Assembly: GCF_000702665.1 (NCBI RefSeq)
Contig: NZ_JNJA01000001.1
Span: 665,266-729,265 of the forward strand
Direction: 5' to 3'
Origin: Solidesulfovibrio alcoholivorans DSM 5433
GTDB lineage: Bacteria > Desulfobacterota > Desulfovibrionia > Desulfovibrionales > Desulfovibrionaceae
DNA: 64,000 nt
Positions within the stretch are counted from its first letter, which is position 1, and the number at the start of each line of letters is the position of its first letter. Position numbers and translations under genes: made by a program. Under the pieces are notes generated by a model that was not told the origin of the DNA, did not search any database, and saw only the letters and a program-made list of their open reading frames with translations. This document shows, piece by piece, positions 25,115 through 33,222 of the stretch.

Positions 25115-25351
25115 CTACAGGACCAAATACAGGCGCTTGGAGCACAGGCCGAAGATATGCGCCAAGGCGTAGCCGTCCGCCTCTGTCACCTCGGCGGTTC
25201 CGTCGCCCACCACGTTGAAGTACTCCTCGAAGAACCGGAACACGTTGGCCGCTGACGAAACCTCGACGTGGTAGTCAAGCTCTTCCTCGGGTTCGGTGGG
25301 GTTGGACTTCTGGCCGTCCTTCCCGATGCTGTGCAGCTGGGGCTTATCCAT
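25115..25351 (-). CDS. small hypothetical protein
   Basis: 78 residues, acidic (Pro-Glu-Glu-Glu-Leu-Asp), with a helical C-terminal half ending Cys-Ser-Lys-Arg-Leu-Tyr-Leu-Val-Leu. No family recognised. Its start overlaps the end of the upstream gene by 8 bases, as do the next two junctions, so it belongs to a small operon downstream of the integrase. Confidence 0.6.
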   Translation of the reverse strand: MDKPQLHSIGKDGQKSNPTEPEEELDYHVEVSSAANVFRFFEEYFNVVGDGTAEVTEADGYALAHIFGLCSKRLYLVL

Positions 25352-25580
25352 GGTCCGCCCCCTGGCCGATTATGGTGTTTTGCGCCTTGGCCGGGTCAAG
25401 GGCCTGCATCACTTTCTTGGCGTCGGCGGCGATGTCTTCCAACATGGCCCACATCGCGGTCATGTCCAATTCAGTCGGCACATGGGGGTAGAACTTCAGC
25501 AGTTCAGCCGTGAAGGATGCACGGGCGTAAATCTTGTCCGCCAGGAAATACGGCTCATGATCGGTGTTGACCTCAGGCAT
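25344..25580 (-). CDS. small hypothetical protein
   Basis: 78 residues from the ATG at 25580, which overlaps the upstream stop by 8 bases; the longer in-frame version lies inside the upstream gene. Soluble and helical. No recognised domain. Confidence 0.6.
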   Translation of the reverse strand: MPEVNTDHEPYFLADKIYARASFTAELLKFYPHVPTELDMTAMWAMLEDIAADAKKVMQALDPAKAQNTIIGQGADHG

Positions 25581-26064
25581 GGGATGCCCCCTCGGCTTCG
25601 GGCATCTTCTCCATGGTGGCCTCGACGACAGCGGCGACAGCCTCTTCGTGGGGGTAGGGTTCGGCGTACTTCTCTTTGTAGACCTCAAAAGCCTTGATGG
25701 CGGCCTCGCACATGAAGTTGCGGGCGGTCAGGCCATGCGGCATTTCCCGGGCCTCGGCCAACGCCTTGAAAAGCTCGACCTCGGAAAACGTCTCGGGTAG
25801 CAGCGGCCCCTTGCCCTCGGCAATCTCGGCCAGTTCCCGGGTCTTTTCGGGAAGGCCCTTCACCGTGTCGATCATTTCCCACATGGTCTTCTCGGCGTCT
25901 CGCACGGCCAGTTCCGCGCCCCGGATCGTCGGCTCCTTGCCCCCCAGCCCTTCGGCAATGAAGGACAAGCGGTCCACGAAATCCCGGAGGAATTCCGCCA
26001 GCCAGTCCACGCCGCGCACAACGTCTTCACCGAGCTTGCCGCCCTGATATTCCTTGTCGCTCAT
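25573..26064 (-). CDS. hypothetical helical protein
   Basis: 163 residues, acidic and almost entirely helical (Val-Asp-Trp-Leu-Ala-Glu-Phe-Leu-Arg-Asp-Phe-Val). No family recognised. It overlaps the next gene and follows the zinc-finger gene with its ribosome-binding site across that gene's stop codon. Confidence 0.65.
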   Translation of the reverse strand: MSDKEYQGGKLGEDVVRGVDWLAEFLRDFVDRLSFIAEGLGGKEPTIRGAELAVRDAEKTMWEMIDTVKGLPEKTRELAEIAEGKGPLLPETFSEVELFKALAEAREMPHGLTARNFMCEAAIKAFEVYKEKYAEPYPHEEAVAAVVEATMEKMPEAEGASHA

Positions 26065-26067
26065 GGC

Positions 26068-26277
26068 CTAGACCTCCTGCTGATATGCGAAGTCACCGCA
26101 CCAGCTATCCGCCGGCACCTCGGGCCAAACGCCCACATGCCCGTGCCCGCCCGTCACCTGTCCCGCGACAATCCACGGGGAACGCTTGTGGCAGGAATTG
26201 TCAAGCCTCCAGCGACATGCCGCGCACCGGGGCCGCTTGCTGGGACTTTTGCCGTACGATATGCCCGTCTCAGTCAT
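26068..26277 (-). CDS. small zinc-binding phage-type protein
   Basis: 69 residues with Arg-Cys-Ala-Ala-Cys-Arg-Trp, a lone Cys after Asn-Ser, and Asp-Ser-Trp-Cys-Gly-Asp, a four-Cys arrangement able to hold one zinc. Similar short proteins with Trp-Pro-x-Val ... Trp-Cys-Gly-Asp occur in prophages. Function unknown. Confidence 0.6.
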   Translation of the reverse strand: MTETGISYGKSPSKRPRCAACRWRLDNSCHKRSPWIVAGQVTGGHGHVGVWPEVPADSWCGDFAYQQEV

Positions 26278-26356
26278 GGCCGCACCTTCCTTTCAGGTCG
26301 GTTGTGATAAGGCCCTGGCCGGTGGAGCTAGCACCAGCCGGGGCCGATTTATAAGG

Positions 26357-26375
26357 TCCGCCCCCTTCAGGCGGA
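26357..26375 (-). terminator. hairpin downstream of integrase
   Basis: TCCGCC and GGCGGA with a 7-base loop, followed on the minus strand by an AT-rich stretch, 18 bases after the integrase stop. There is no long T-tract, so it is a weak or Rho-assisted terminator. Confidence 0.4.
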
Positions 26376-26392
26376 TTCCTCCATGGTGGTGG

Positions 26393-27610
26393 TCATTCTC
26401 CCGCCGTCGCGTGCAGAGGCGTCACCTTCGCCCCGGCCTTGAGCGTGTCCAAGTAGTCGGCCCACGACTGCATCATGCGGCGGCGCTCGGGCAGATGTTC
26501 AGCGAAATTGTAGGCCGCTCGGACGGCATTGCGCTCTGCATGGGCAAGCTGGCGTTCGATGGCGTCACGGTTCCATCCCAATTCATTGAGCAGGGTAGAA
26601 GCCATGGAGCGGAAGCCGTGGCCGGTCATTTCGTCCTTGGTGTAGCCCATGCGGCGCAGGGCGGCCAAGACGGTGTTCTCGCTCATGGCCCGGGATGAGG
26701 ACCGCACGGACGGGAACACATACTTGCCCGCCCCGGTCAGGGGATGCAGTTCCCGCAGGATGGCGATTGCTTGAGTGGAAAGAGGCACGATATGTTGCTC
26801 TTTCATTTTCATCTTGGGGCCTGGGATGCGCCATTCTGCCTTGTCGAAGTCTATCTCCGACCACTCCGCATGGCGCAGTTCACCCGGCCGTACAAATACC
26901 AACGGAGCCAACCGCAGGGCACATAGGACCATGAAGGCCCCTTGATAACCATCTATGGCCCGCAGGAGTTGCGCTACGGCCTTGGGGTCCGTGATGCTGG
27001 CGTGATGCTTCTCCCTGGCAGGCGGCAATGACCCGCGCAGATCGGCGGCAATGTCCCGGTCAGCCTGTCCCGTGGCGATGGCATAGCGGAAGATTTGACC
27101 GCACATTTGCAGGATGCGGCGGGCGCTTTCCACGGCTCCCCGTCCTTCGATGAGGCGGACGGCGGCCAACAATTCGGGGGCGGTAATGTCGCGGATGGGG
27201 CGGGGGCCAAGAGAAGGGAAGACGTTTTTTTCAAGCCGCTGGATCACGTCCAGGGAATGGGAAGGCGACCACTTGGGCTTGAAGCGTTCGTACCACTCCC
27301 GGGCCACGTGCTCGAAGGTCAGGGCCTCGGCGGCAGCTTCGGCCTTTTCTTCCTGGCGGATTTTGCTCGGGTCTATACCTTGGGCAAGGTGCTTACGGGC
27401 GGCGTCGCGTCGCTCCCGGGCATCCTTGAGGGACACGTCAGGGTAGACGCCGAGGGAGAGCATGTTTTCCTTCCCCTGGAAGGTGTAGCGCAGACGCCAC
27501 CACTTACCGCCCTTGGGGCTGACTTCGAGGTAAAGGCCGCGTTCATCGCGGAGACGGACAGTCTTGGCGCTCGGCTTGGCATTTCTTACGGCAAGATCGG
27601 TAAGAGGCAT
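26393..27610 (-). CDS. int: P4-type tyrosine integrase
   Basis: 405 residues. The N-terminal DUF4102 arm-binding domain begins Pro-Leu-Thr-Asp-Leu-Ala-Val-Arg-Asn-Ala-Lys-Pro. A SAM-like core-binding domain follows. The catalytic domain has Arg in Val-Arg-Pro-Gly-Glu-Leu-Arg, the His-x2-Arg motif in His-Gly-Phe-Arg-Ser-Met, a second His in Leu-Ala-His-Ala-Glu-Arg-Asn, and the nucleophile Tyr in Arg-Ala-Ala-Tyr-Asn. The ATG at 27610 has a GGAGG site 5 bases upstream. It catalyses integration at the 3' end of the adjacent tRNA-Ser gene. Confidence 0.95.
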   Translation of the reverse strand: MPLTDLAVRNAKPSAKTVRLRDERGLYLEVSPKGGKWWRLRYTFQGKENMLSLGVYPDVSLKDARERRDAARKHLAQGIDPSKIRQEEKAEAAAEALTFEHVAREWYERFKPKWSPSHSLDVIQRLEKNVFPSLGPRPIRDITAPELLAAVRLIEGRGAVESARRILQMCGQIFRYAIATGQADRDIAADLRGSLPPAREKHHASITDPKAVAQLLRAIDGYQGAFMVLCALRLAPLVFVRPGELRHAEWSEIDFDKAEWRIPGPKMKMKEQHIVPLSTQAIAILRELHPLTGAGKYVFPSVRSSSRAMSENTVLAALRRMGYTKDEMTGHGFRSMASTLLNELGWNRDAIERQLAHAERNAVRAAYNFAEHLPERRRMMQSWADYLDTLKAGAKVTPLHATAGE

Positions 27611-27648
27611 GTGGACCTCCATCCAGGCAGGGCCTAGGTTTTGACGGT

Positions 27649-27698
27649 TACCCGTCTACCCAAAACGCCTACCCGGATAGCTACCCGCCTGTTACCCG
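27649..27698 (+). repeat. five TACCC motifs, putative integrase arm-type sites
   Basis: TACCC starts at 27649, 27657, 27670, 27682 and 27693, four of the five followed by G, with spacings of 8-13 bases. They lie between the integrase gene and the attachment core, where arm-type binding sites of P4-like integrases occur. Confidence 0.55.
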
Positions 27699-27801
27699 GA
27701 TGTCAAACGACCAAACTGGACCCCATCGGACCTCGTTAGGCCGGTTCTACGCTGGAATCACTGATTTTTTGGATCGTATCGGACTTGGCTGGATCATCAT
27801 T

Positions 27802-27816
27802 TGGCGGAGGGAGAGG
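27802..27816 (+). repeat. right attachment-site core within tRNA-Ser
   Basis: Second copy of TGGCGGAGGGAGAGG, corresponding to the acceptor stem and encoded CCA of the tRNA. Recombination here keeps the tRNA gene intact. Confidence 0.85.
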
Positions 27817-27891
27817 GATTCGAACCCCCGGACGGGTCGCCCCGTCAATGGTTTTCAAGACCACCGCCTTAAACCGCTCGGCCATCCCTCC
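27802..27891 (-). tRNA. tRNA-Ser (anticodon TGA)
   Basis: 90 nt including an encoded CCA. The acceptor arms GGAGGGA and TCCCTCC pair, the anticodon loop is CTTGAAA (anticodon TGA), there is a long variable arm as in serine tRNAs, and the T-arm contains GGTTCGAATCC. It reads serine UCN codons and is the integration target of the adjacent element. Confidence 0.97.
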
Positions 27892-27904
27892 GTGCAAGCG
27901 CTAC

Positions 27905-28609
27905 CTAAAGGGCTTTGTCCTTTGAGGCAACCTCGAAATCCACCGGCTCGCAGCCCAGGCGGCCGAGCTCCTTGTAGAGCGCCTCGGGGATGTCCAGAAA
28001 AGCCAGCCCAACGCCCGGGGCCACGCGTCGCAGGCCCCAGGGCTCGTGCCACGCCACCCGCGCCCGCGTGGTCTCCTCCGTCACGTCCGGAAACTCCACC
28101 CAGGCGGTATCGCCCAGGGTCCAGTCGCTCGCGGTATGGAGGAAACAACCCAGGTAGGAAACATTGATCGTGGACGTGCGCTCCCCCCGGCCGCTGCCGT
28201 CCGGCGGCGTGCGCCAGAGCACTGCCGGCAGGTGCGCCTCCACACGCTCCCCGCGCCGCATCCCCCGCGGCAGGAAGTCCCGGCAGGCCGCCACGAACAC
28301 CGACAGCCCGTCGCGCGAGCCCGGTCCCGCGTTGTTGCCCAGGGCGTAGACCATGCCCGTTGCCGGGTCGAGCTTGAGCCGCGCCGAAGGATAGATTTCC
28401 GTCAGGGATTGCAACAGCCGGCGGTCGAGATCCTTGGCCCGCACCAGGGTCGGCACGTCGAAGAGCACGCCGTTGTACCGGCAGTGCCGCGTGGCGGCCT
28501 GCAATTCTTCCGATGTCCGGGCCACGTCGCACGCGGCCCCGAGGGCGGCCAGTTCCTCGCTGTAGCGGTCCCTGGCCCGGTCGTCGCGGACAACAAGCAA
28601 CATCCGCAT
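27905..28609 (-). CDS. PilZ-domain protein, likely c-di-GMP effector
   Basis: 234 residues from the ATG at 28609. An N-terminal region of about 100 residues resembles a degenerate receiver or sensory fold (Met-Leu-Leu-Val-Val-Arg-Asp-Asp). The C-terminal PilZ domain has the c-di-GMP signature Arg-Arg-Gly-Glu-Arg, then Asn-Val-Ser-Tyr-Leu-Gly, and later Ala-Arg-Val-Ala-Trp and Gly-Val-Gly-Leu-Ala-Phe. It should bind c-di-GMP, possibly made by enzymes such as the GGDEF-EAL protein at 50589. It stands alone beside the tRNA. Confidence 0.8.
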   Translation of the reverse strand: MRMLLVVRDDRARDRYSEELAALGAACDVARTSEELQAATRHCRYNGVLFDVPTLVRAKDLDRRLLQSLTEIYPSARLKLDPATGMVYALGNNAGPGSRDGLSVFVAACRDFLPRGMRRGERVEAHLPAVLWRTPPDGSGRGERTSTINVSYLGCFLHTASDWTLGDTAWVEFPDVTEETTRARVAWHEPWGLRRVAPGVGLAFLDIPEALYKELGRLGCEPVDFEVASKDKAL

Positions 28610-28879
28610 GGGAAACGCCTCGTCTGCACAACTGTGGTTTGCGGACAAACATTCCGCCCGCAAGGCGCGTCGCAGTCCACGCCTTCGGGGTTCGAGTTCC
28701 TACGCCCGGAGGGTGACGGTTCGTTGAAAACGCCGCAGCGAATGCGCCTGGAAACTGTAAAAGAGCCCCGAATCGGGTTGCGGACGCACTTGCGTTGCGC
28801 CGCAAGCGATCCGAACGCCGCCGCCGTGCGCCCGCCGGACGCCTCAGGCGCGCCGCTTGCCTCTTGCCGCTGCGCCGCG

Positions 28880-29842
28880 CTAACGCCGCTCCTCGATGAG
28901 CTTGCGCGCCCGCTCGGCCAGGGTGCCCACCTCGGGCTTGGTCACCTGGTCGTCCGCGCCCACCGAAAGGCCCTTGTGGTAGAGCTGGTCGTTTATCAGC
29001 GACGAGAACAGCACCACCGGCAAGTCCTTGAGCACCGGGTCGTCCTTGATCTTGCGGCAAAGGGTGTGCCCGTCCATCGATGGCATTTCGATGTCGGTCA
29101 CGACGAGATTGACGTTGTGCGCGAGCGGCACGCCGTTTTTGACCGTCTCTTCCTTCCAGGCCATGAGCCGGTCCCAGGCGTTTTGGCCGTTGATATCCTG
29201 CAACACCTCGAAGCCGTCCTTCTCCAGGTAGGTGGCGATCAGCCGGCGGATCGAGTTGGAGTCGTCCACCACGAGGGTCTTGTAGGCCGAACGCTGGGGT
29301 TCGGGGATCGACGCCTCCTGCCTTTCCCGCTCGGTCTTCATGGCCAGGGCGGGGTTCAAGTCCCAGATGATCTGCTCCATGTCGAGCAGCAGCACGATGT
29401 GGTCCGGGAACTTCACCACGCCCGTGAAATTGTTGGCCGCAAACGAGGTCACGTAGCCCGAGGGCGGCTCCACCTCGGACCAGCTCAGGCGGTGGATGCG
29501 CGTGACGCCCGAAACCATGAAGGCGTTGATGACCTTGTTGAACTCCGAGACGATGACCTTGGTGTTGTCGTCGCGGGCCATGGGCTTGCCGAGCCACATG
29601 CTCAGGTCGATCAGCGGGATGACGCGGGAGCGCAGGTTGAACGTGCCGATCACGCACGGATGCGGCGTCTGCGGCATGCCGGTGACCTTGGGCAGGCGGA
29701 TGATCTCCAGCACCTTGGCCACGTTGACGCCGTAATAAGCCCGGTACGGCTTGACGCCCTCTTCCGGCGCCTCGTCGATGTAGAATTCGATGATTTCGAG
29801 TTCGTTGGTCCCGGTTTCCAGGAGAATGTTGGTCTGCGCCAT
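28880..29842 (-). CDS. cheV: chemotaxis coupling/receiver protein CheV
   Basis: 320 residues. An N-terminal CheW-like domain (Val-Ala-Lys-Val-Leu-Glu-Ile-Ile-Arg, Val-Ile-Gly-Thr-Phe-Asn-Leu-Arg-Ser, Pro-Leu-Ile-Asp-Leu) is joined to a C-terminal receiver domain with phospho-acceptor Asp in Leu-Val-Val-Thr-Asp-Ile-Glu-Met-Pro and a conserved Thr-Lys-Pro. It couples receptors to CheA and adapts through its receiver. The start at 29842 is where CheW homology begins. It is divergent from the next operon. Confidence 0.93.
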   Translation of the reverse strand: MAQTNILLETGTNELEIIEFYIDEAPEEGVKPYRAYYGVNVAKVLEIIRLPKVTGMPQTPHPCVIGTFNLRSRVIPLIDLSMWLGKPMARDDNTKVIVSEFNKVINAFMVSGVTRIHRLSWSEVEPPSGYVTSFAANNFTGVVKFPDHIVLLLDMEQIIWDLNPALAMKTERERQEASIPEPQRSAYKTLVVDDSNSIRRLIATYLEKDGFEVLQDINGQNAWDRLMAWKEETVKNGVPLAHNVNLVVTDIEMPSMDGHTLCRKIKDDPVLKDLPVVLFSSLINDQLYHKGLSVGADDQVTKPEVGTLAERARKLIEERR

Positions 29843-30071
29843 CGAGGTTCCCTGCCCGCTTGCCGTTATCGCCCCAAAATGCCAGCCGCCCCAGCCGCAG
29901 CTTCGGGCACGCCGCGCGCGGCATATCCCAACCCTATGCTTAGCCGTAAGCCGCCCGGGGCGCAAGCGCTTTGCGCCGTTTCGCCTTCTCGGCTTTACAG
30001 CGCGCCGCTCCCTGGACTACATAGCCGCCGTTGTCCGGAAACGCCAAGCCCTCAGCAGGCGAGCATACGAT

Positions 30072-31310
30072 TTGAGCCTCCCCAAAACCGCCTATATCCT
30101 TTTGTGGTATCCGCTGCCCTCCGAGACCTTCATCTTTCGGGAAGTGGAAAACGCCAAGGCCGCCGGCATGCCGTTTCGCGTCTACGCGCTCTACGGCGAG
30201 GCCGCCAAGCACCTTTCCCCCCAGATGCGCGAGGTCGCGCCGAGCGTCACGCGCCTGGGCATGGCCGCCGTCCCGCGCATCCTGGCCGATATGGCCTGGT
30301 GGGCGTTGCGCCGACCCGTGGAAACGGCGCGCATCCTCGCCGGTATTCCTTTCCGGCGCTGGAGCTGCCTGGAAGTGGCCGGCGAAAACGTCTGGGCCAT
30401 GTGCGCCGGCTTCACCCTGGCCCGCAGGTTCCTGGCCGACGGCATCCGCCGCATCCACGCCGGCTGGGCCAACGGCCCGGCCACGGCCGCCTGGGTGGCC
30501 TCGCGCCTGTCCGGCATCCCCTTTTCCTTTTCCGCGCGCGCCGGCGACATCTACCCCCCGGACGGGGCGCTGGCCGAAAAGATGCGCGCCGCCGTGGCCA
30601 TCCTCACCAACAACAAGGCCAACATCGCCTACCTCGCCGACACGGCCCCGGAGGCTGCGGGCAAGATCCGCCAGATCTACAACAGCCTGACCCTTGCCGG
30701 CAAAAGCCGCTCCCCGGTGCACATGGAGCCGCCGTACCGGCTGCTCGCGGTGGGGCGTTTCTGCCGCACCAAGGGCTTCGACGTGCTCATCGACGCCTGC
30801 GCCATCCTCTCGCGCCGGGGATTTCCCTACCAGCTCACCCTGGTCGGCGCGGGCATGCCCTGGCCCACGGCCGTCATCCGCCGCCGCGTCCGCATCCACG
30901 GCCTGCGCGCCCGCGTCTTCCTGCCCGGGTTCGTCAGCCACGACCGCATGGGCGAACTCTACGCCGCAAGCGACGTCTTCGTCATGCCGAGCGTCGTGCA
31001 TCCCACCGGCGACCGCGACGGCATCCCCAACGTCATCATGGAGGCCCTGGCCCACGGCATTCCCGTGGTCGCCACGGATGTCTGCGGCATCCCGGAAGTG
31101 GTGGAGGACGGCGTCACGGGCCGGCTCGTGCGCCAGCGCGACCCCGAGGCCCTGGCCGACGCCGTCATGGACCTGGCCGCGAACCGCGACCGGGCCGTGG
31201 CCATGGCGCAAGCGGGCCGCGAACGCGTGGCCCGCATGTTCGACCCCGAGGCCAACACCCGGGCCATCCTCGATTTCTTCGCCCAGACGGCGGCGCAGGG
31301 CGTGCGCTGA
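30072..31310 (+). CDS. glycosyltransferase family 4 (GT-B fold)
   Basis: 412 residues from a TTG at 30072 with an AGGCGAG-like site upstream; the true start is uncertain because the frame stays open further back. The N-terminal half is the acceptor domain (Trp-Tyr-Pro-Leu-Pro-Ser-Glu-Thr-Phe-Ile). The C-terminal GT1 domain has Leu-Ala-Val-Gly-Arg-Phe-Cys-Arg-Thr-Lys-Gly-Phe-Asp and Gly-Ile-Pro-Asn-Val-Ile-Met-Glu-Ala-Leu-Ala, the E-x7-E type nucleotide-sugar site. It starts a three-gene operon with an asparagine-synthetase homologue and an MFS protein, suggesting surface polysaccharide synthesis. Confidence 0.85.
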   Translation: MSLPKTAYILLWYPLPSETFIFREVENAKAAGMPFRVYALYGEAAKHLSPQMREVAPSVTRLGMAAVPRILADMAWWALRRPVETARILAGIPFRRWSCLEVAGENVWAMCAGFTLARRFLADGIRRIHAGWANGPATAAWVASRLSGIPFSFSARAGDIYPPDGALAEKMRAAVAILTNNKANIAYLADTAPEAAGKIRQIYNSLTLAGKSRSPVHMEPPYRLLAVGRFCRTKGFDVLIDACAILSRRGFPYQLTLVGAGMPWPTAVIRRRVRIHGLRARVFLPGFVSHDRMGELYAASDVFVMPSVVHPTGDRDGIPNVIMEALAHGIPVVATDVCGIPEVVEDGVTGRLVRQRDPEALADAVMDLAANRDRAVAMAQAGRERVARMFDPEANTRAILDFFAQTAAQGVR

Positions 31311-31311
31311 C

Positions 31312-33222
31312 ATGTGCGGCATCGCCGGCTTCGTCTGGCCCCTGGCCGAGACGCCGCCCCCCGAACCCGAGCGCCTGGGCTGGCTTGCCGCCGCGACCGG
31401 CGCTTTGAGCCACCGCGGCCCGGACGGCGAGGGGTTGCTCCTCGAGGGCCACTGCGCCCTGGGCCACCGGCGGCTCTCCATCATCGACCTCGCCGCCGGC
31501 TCCCAGCCCATGGAGGACGCGGACGGCAGGGCGGTCGTCACCTTCAACGGCGAGATCTACAACTACCGGGAGCTCAAGGCCCGCTACGCCGCCCGGGGCT
31601 TCCGCTTCCGCACGAATTCCGACACCGAGGTGCTTCTTGCCGCCTGGCTCCTGGACGGGCCGGAGGGGCTCGACGCCCTGGAAGGGATGTTCGCCTTTGC
31701 GCTGTGGGACAAGGCCTCCCGCACGCTTTTCGCCGCACGCGACCGCTTCGGCAAAAAGCCCTTCTACTACACGGCGCAGGGGGGCGTGCTGGCCTTCGCC
31801 TCGGAGCTCTCCGCCTTCGAGAAGCTGCCGTTCCTGCGCCTGGAAACACCGCTGGCCGCGCTCATGCGCTTTGTCGCCTACGAATACGTGCCCACGCCCG
31901 AGACCATCTACAAGGGCGTCTACAAGCTCAAACCCGGCCACAGCCTGCTCTGGCGCGACGGCAAGCTCACCACCGCCTCCTACTGGGACATGCCCCTGCC
32001 CGGCCCCGCGCCCAAGGCCTCGGAAGAGGATTTGTGCGCCGAACTGCGCCTGCTGCTCGCCCAGGCCGTCAAGCGCCGGCTGGTGGCCGACGTGCCGCTC
32101 GGGGTCTTCCTCTCCGGCGGCATCGACTCCTCGACCGTGGCGGCGCTGACCGCCGGCATGGTCAGCCGCATCAAGACCTTCAGCATCGGCTTTTCCGAAG
32201 CCTCCTACGACGAGTCGCGCTACGCCCGCCTGGTCGCCCGCCGCTTCGCCACGGACCACCACGAGCGCATCCTTTCCGCCGACGCCTGCGGCTCGCTTCT
32301 GCCCGAGATCGTCGCCCGCTTCGACGAGCCCATGGCCGACCCGTCCATCGTGCCGACCTACCTGCTGTCCCAGGTCACGCGCGAAAACGTCACCGTGGCC
32401 CTTGGCGGCGACGGCCCGGACGAGCTTTTCTACGGCTACGAATATTTCCCGGCCTTCAACCTGGCCGCGGCCTACGACCGCCTGCCGGCGTTCGCCCGCA
32501 AGCGGGTCATCGAGCCGCTGACGAAACTCCTGCCGCACTCGGCCGGCTACGTGAACCCGCGCTTCGTCGCGGACACGTTTCTTGCCGGGGCTGTGGCCCC
32601 GAAGTGGCTTCGCGTGCAGACCTGGCTTTCCGCCTTCACCGCCGAGGCGCAGGCGCACCTGTGGCGGGAGCCCGTGCCGGGGCTGCTCGATCCCGCGAAC
32701 CTTTTCGCGCCCACGCGCGCGCTGTTCGAGGCCTATCCCGCGCAGGACCCCCTGGCCCGGGTCGGCTACGTCTTCGCCCGCCAGTACATGCTCGACTACA
32801 TCCTGGTGAAGGTGGACCGCTGCTCCATGATGCATTCGCTGGAGGCGCGCGCGCCCTTTCTCGACCGCGACGTGGCCGAGTTCGTCTGCCGCCTGCCCGC
32901 GCGCTACAAGCTGCGGGGAACCAACCGCAAGTACATTCTCAAAAAAGCCGTGGCGGACTTGCTGCCCAAGGAAATTCTCGGCCGGGGCAAGCGCGGCTTT
33001 CTCATTCCGGTGGCGTCCTGGCTGCGCGGCCAACTGCGGCCGCAGGTGGACATGCTCCTTGGCGAAAAGCACCTGCGCGAGCAGGGCATTTTCGATCCCA
33101 GGGAAGTCGGCCGCCTCGTCGCCGACCATGCCTCGGGCGCGGCCGACCACCGCAAGAAACTCTGGACGCTCCTGGTCCTGCAACTGTGGCTCAGTAGCCG
33201 CAAACCGAGCATCATCCCGTGA
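31312..33222 (+). CDS. asnB: asparagine synthase (glutamine-hydrolysing), polysaccharide-cluster type
   Basis: 636 residues. Class II glutamine amidotransferase domain with nucleophile Cys2 (Met-Cys-Gly-Ile-Ala-Gly-Phe), Ser-His-Arg-Gly-Pro-Asp-Gly and Phe-Asn-Gly-Glu-Ile-Tyr-Asn. The synthetase domain carries the PP-loop Ser-Gly-Gly-Ile-Asp-Ser-Ser and Gly-Gly-Asp-Gly-Pro-Asp-Glu-Leu. It makes asparagine or amidates a glycan-linked carboxylate, as such homologues often do in exopolysaccharide loci. It starts 1 base after the glycosyltransferase stop and overlaps the next gene by 4 bases. Confidence 0.92.
   Translation: MCGIAGFVWPLAETPPPEPERLGWLAAATGALSHRGPDGEGLLLEGHCALGHRRLSIIDLAAGSQPMEDADGRAVVTFNGEIYNYRELKARYAARGFRFRTNSDTEVLLAAWLLDGPEGLDALEGMFAFALWDKASRTLFAARDRFGKKPFYYTAQGGVLAFASELSAFEKLPFLRLETPLAALMRFVAYEYVPTPETIYKGVYKLKPGHSLLWRDGKLTTASYWDMPLPGPAPKASEEDLCAELRLLLAQAVKRRLVADVPLGVFLSGGIDSSTVAALTAGMVSRIKTFSIGFSEASYDESRYARLVARRFATDHHERILSADACGSLLPEIVARFDEPMADPSIVPTYLLSQVTRENVTVALGGDGPDELFYGYEYFPAFNLAAAYDRLPAFARKRVIEPLTKLLPHSAGYVNPRFVADTFLAGAVAPKWLRVQTWLSAFTAEAQAHLWREPVPGLLDPANLFAPTRALFEAYPAQDPLARVGYVFARQYMLDYILVKVDRCSMMHSLEARAPFLDRDVAEFVCRLPARYKLRGTNRKYILKKAVADLLPKEILGRGKRGFLIPVASWLRGQLRPQVDMLLGEKHLREQGIFDPREVGRLVADHASGAADHRKKLWTLLVLQLWLSSRKPSIIP

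Larger units (their letters stand above)
14337..27816. mobile_element. integrated phage-satellite-like element at tRNA-Ser
   Basis: About 13.5 kb between two copies of a 15-bp tRNA-derived repeat, with a tyrosine integrase gene next to the tRNA. Nearly all genes read leftward with short overlaps. Phage-type functions present are integrase, AlpA, primase-helicase, RuvC-like nuclease, small terminase and Cys-rich phage proteins. Head, tail, portal, lysis and large terminase genes are absent, so it cannot form particles alone. It therefore resembles P4- or PICI-type satellites rather than a complete or randomly decayed prophage. Base composition is lower in GC than the flanks, markedly so at 22900-25000 and in the C-terminal part of the 15393-16472 gene. 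Confidence 0.82.

Noticed and set aside
14337..27816. Complete prophage
   Set aside because: No capsid, portal, large terminase, tail or lysis gene was found across the whole element.
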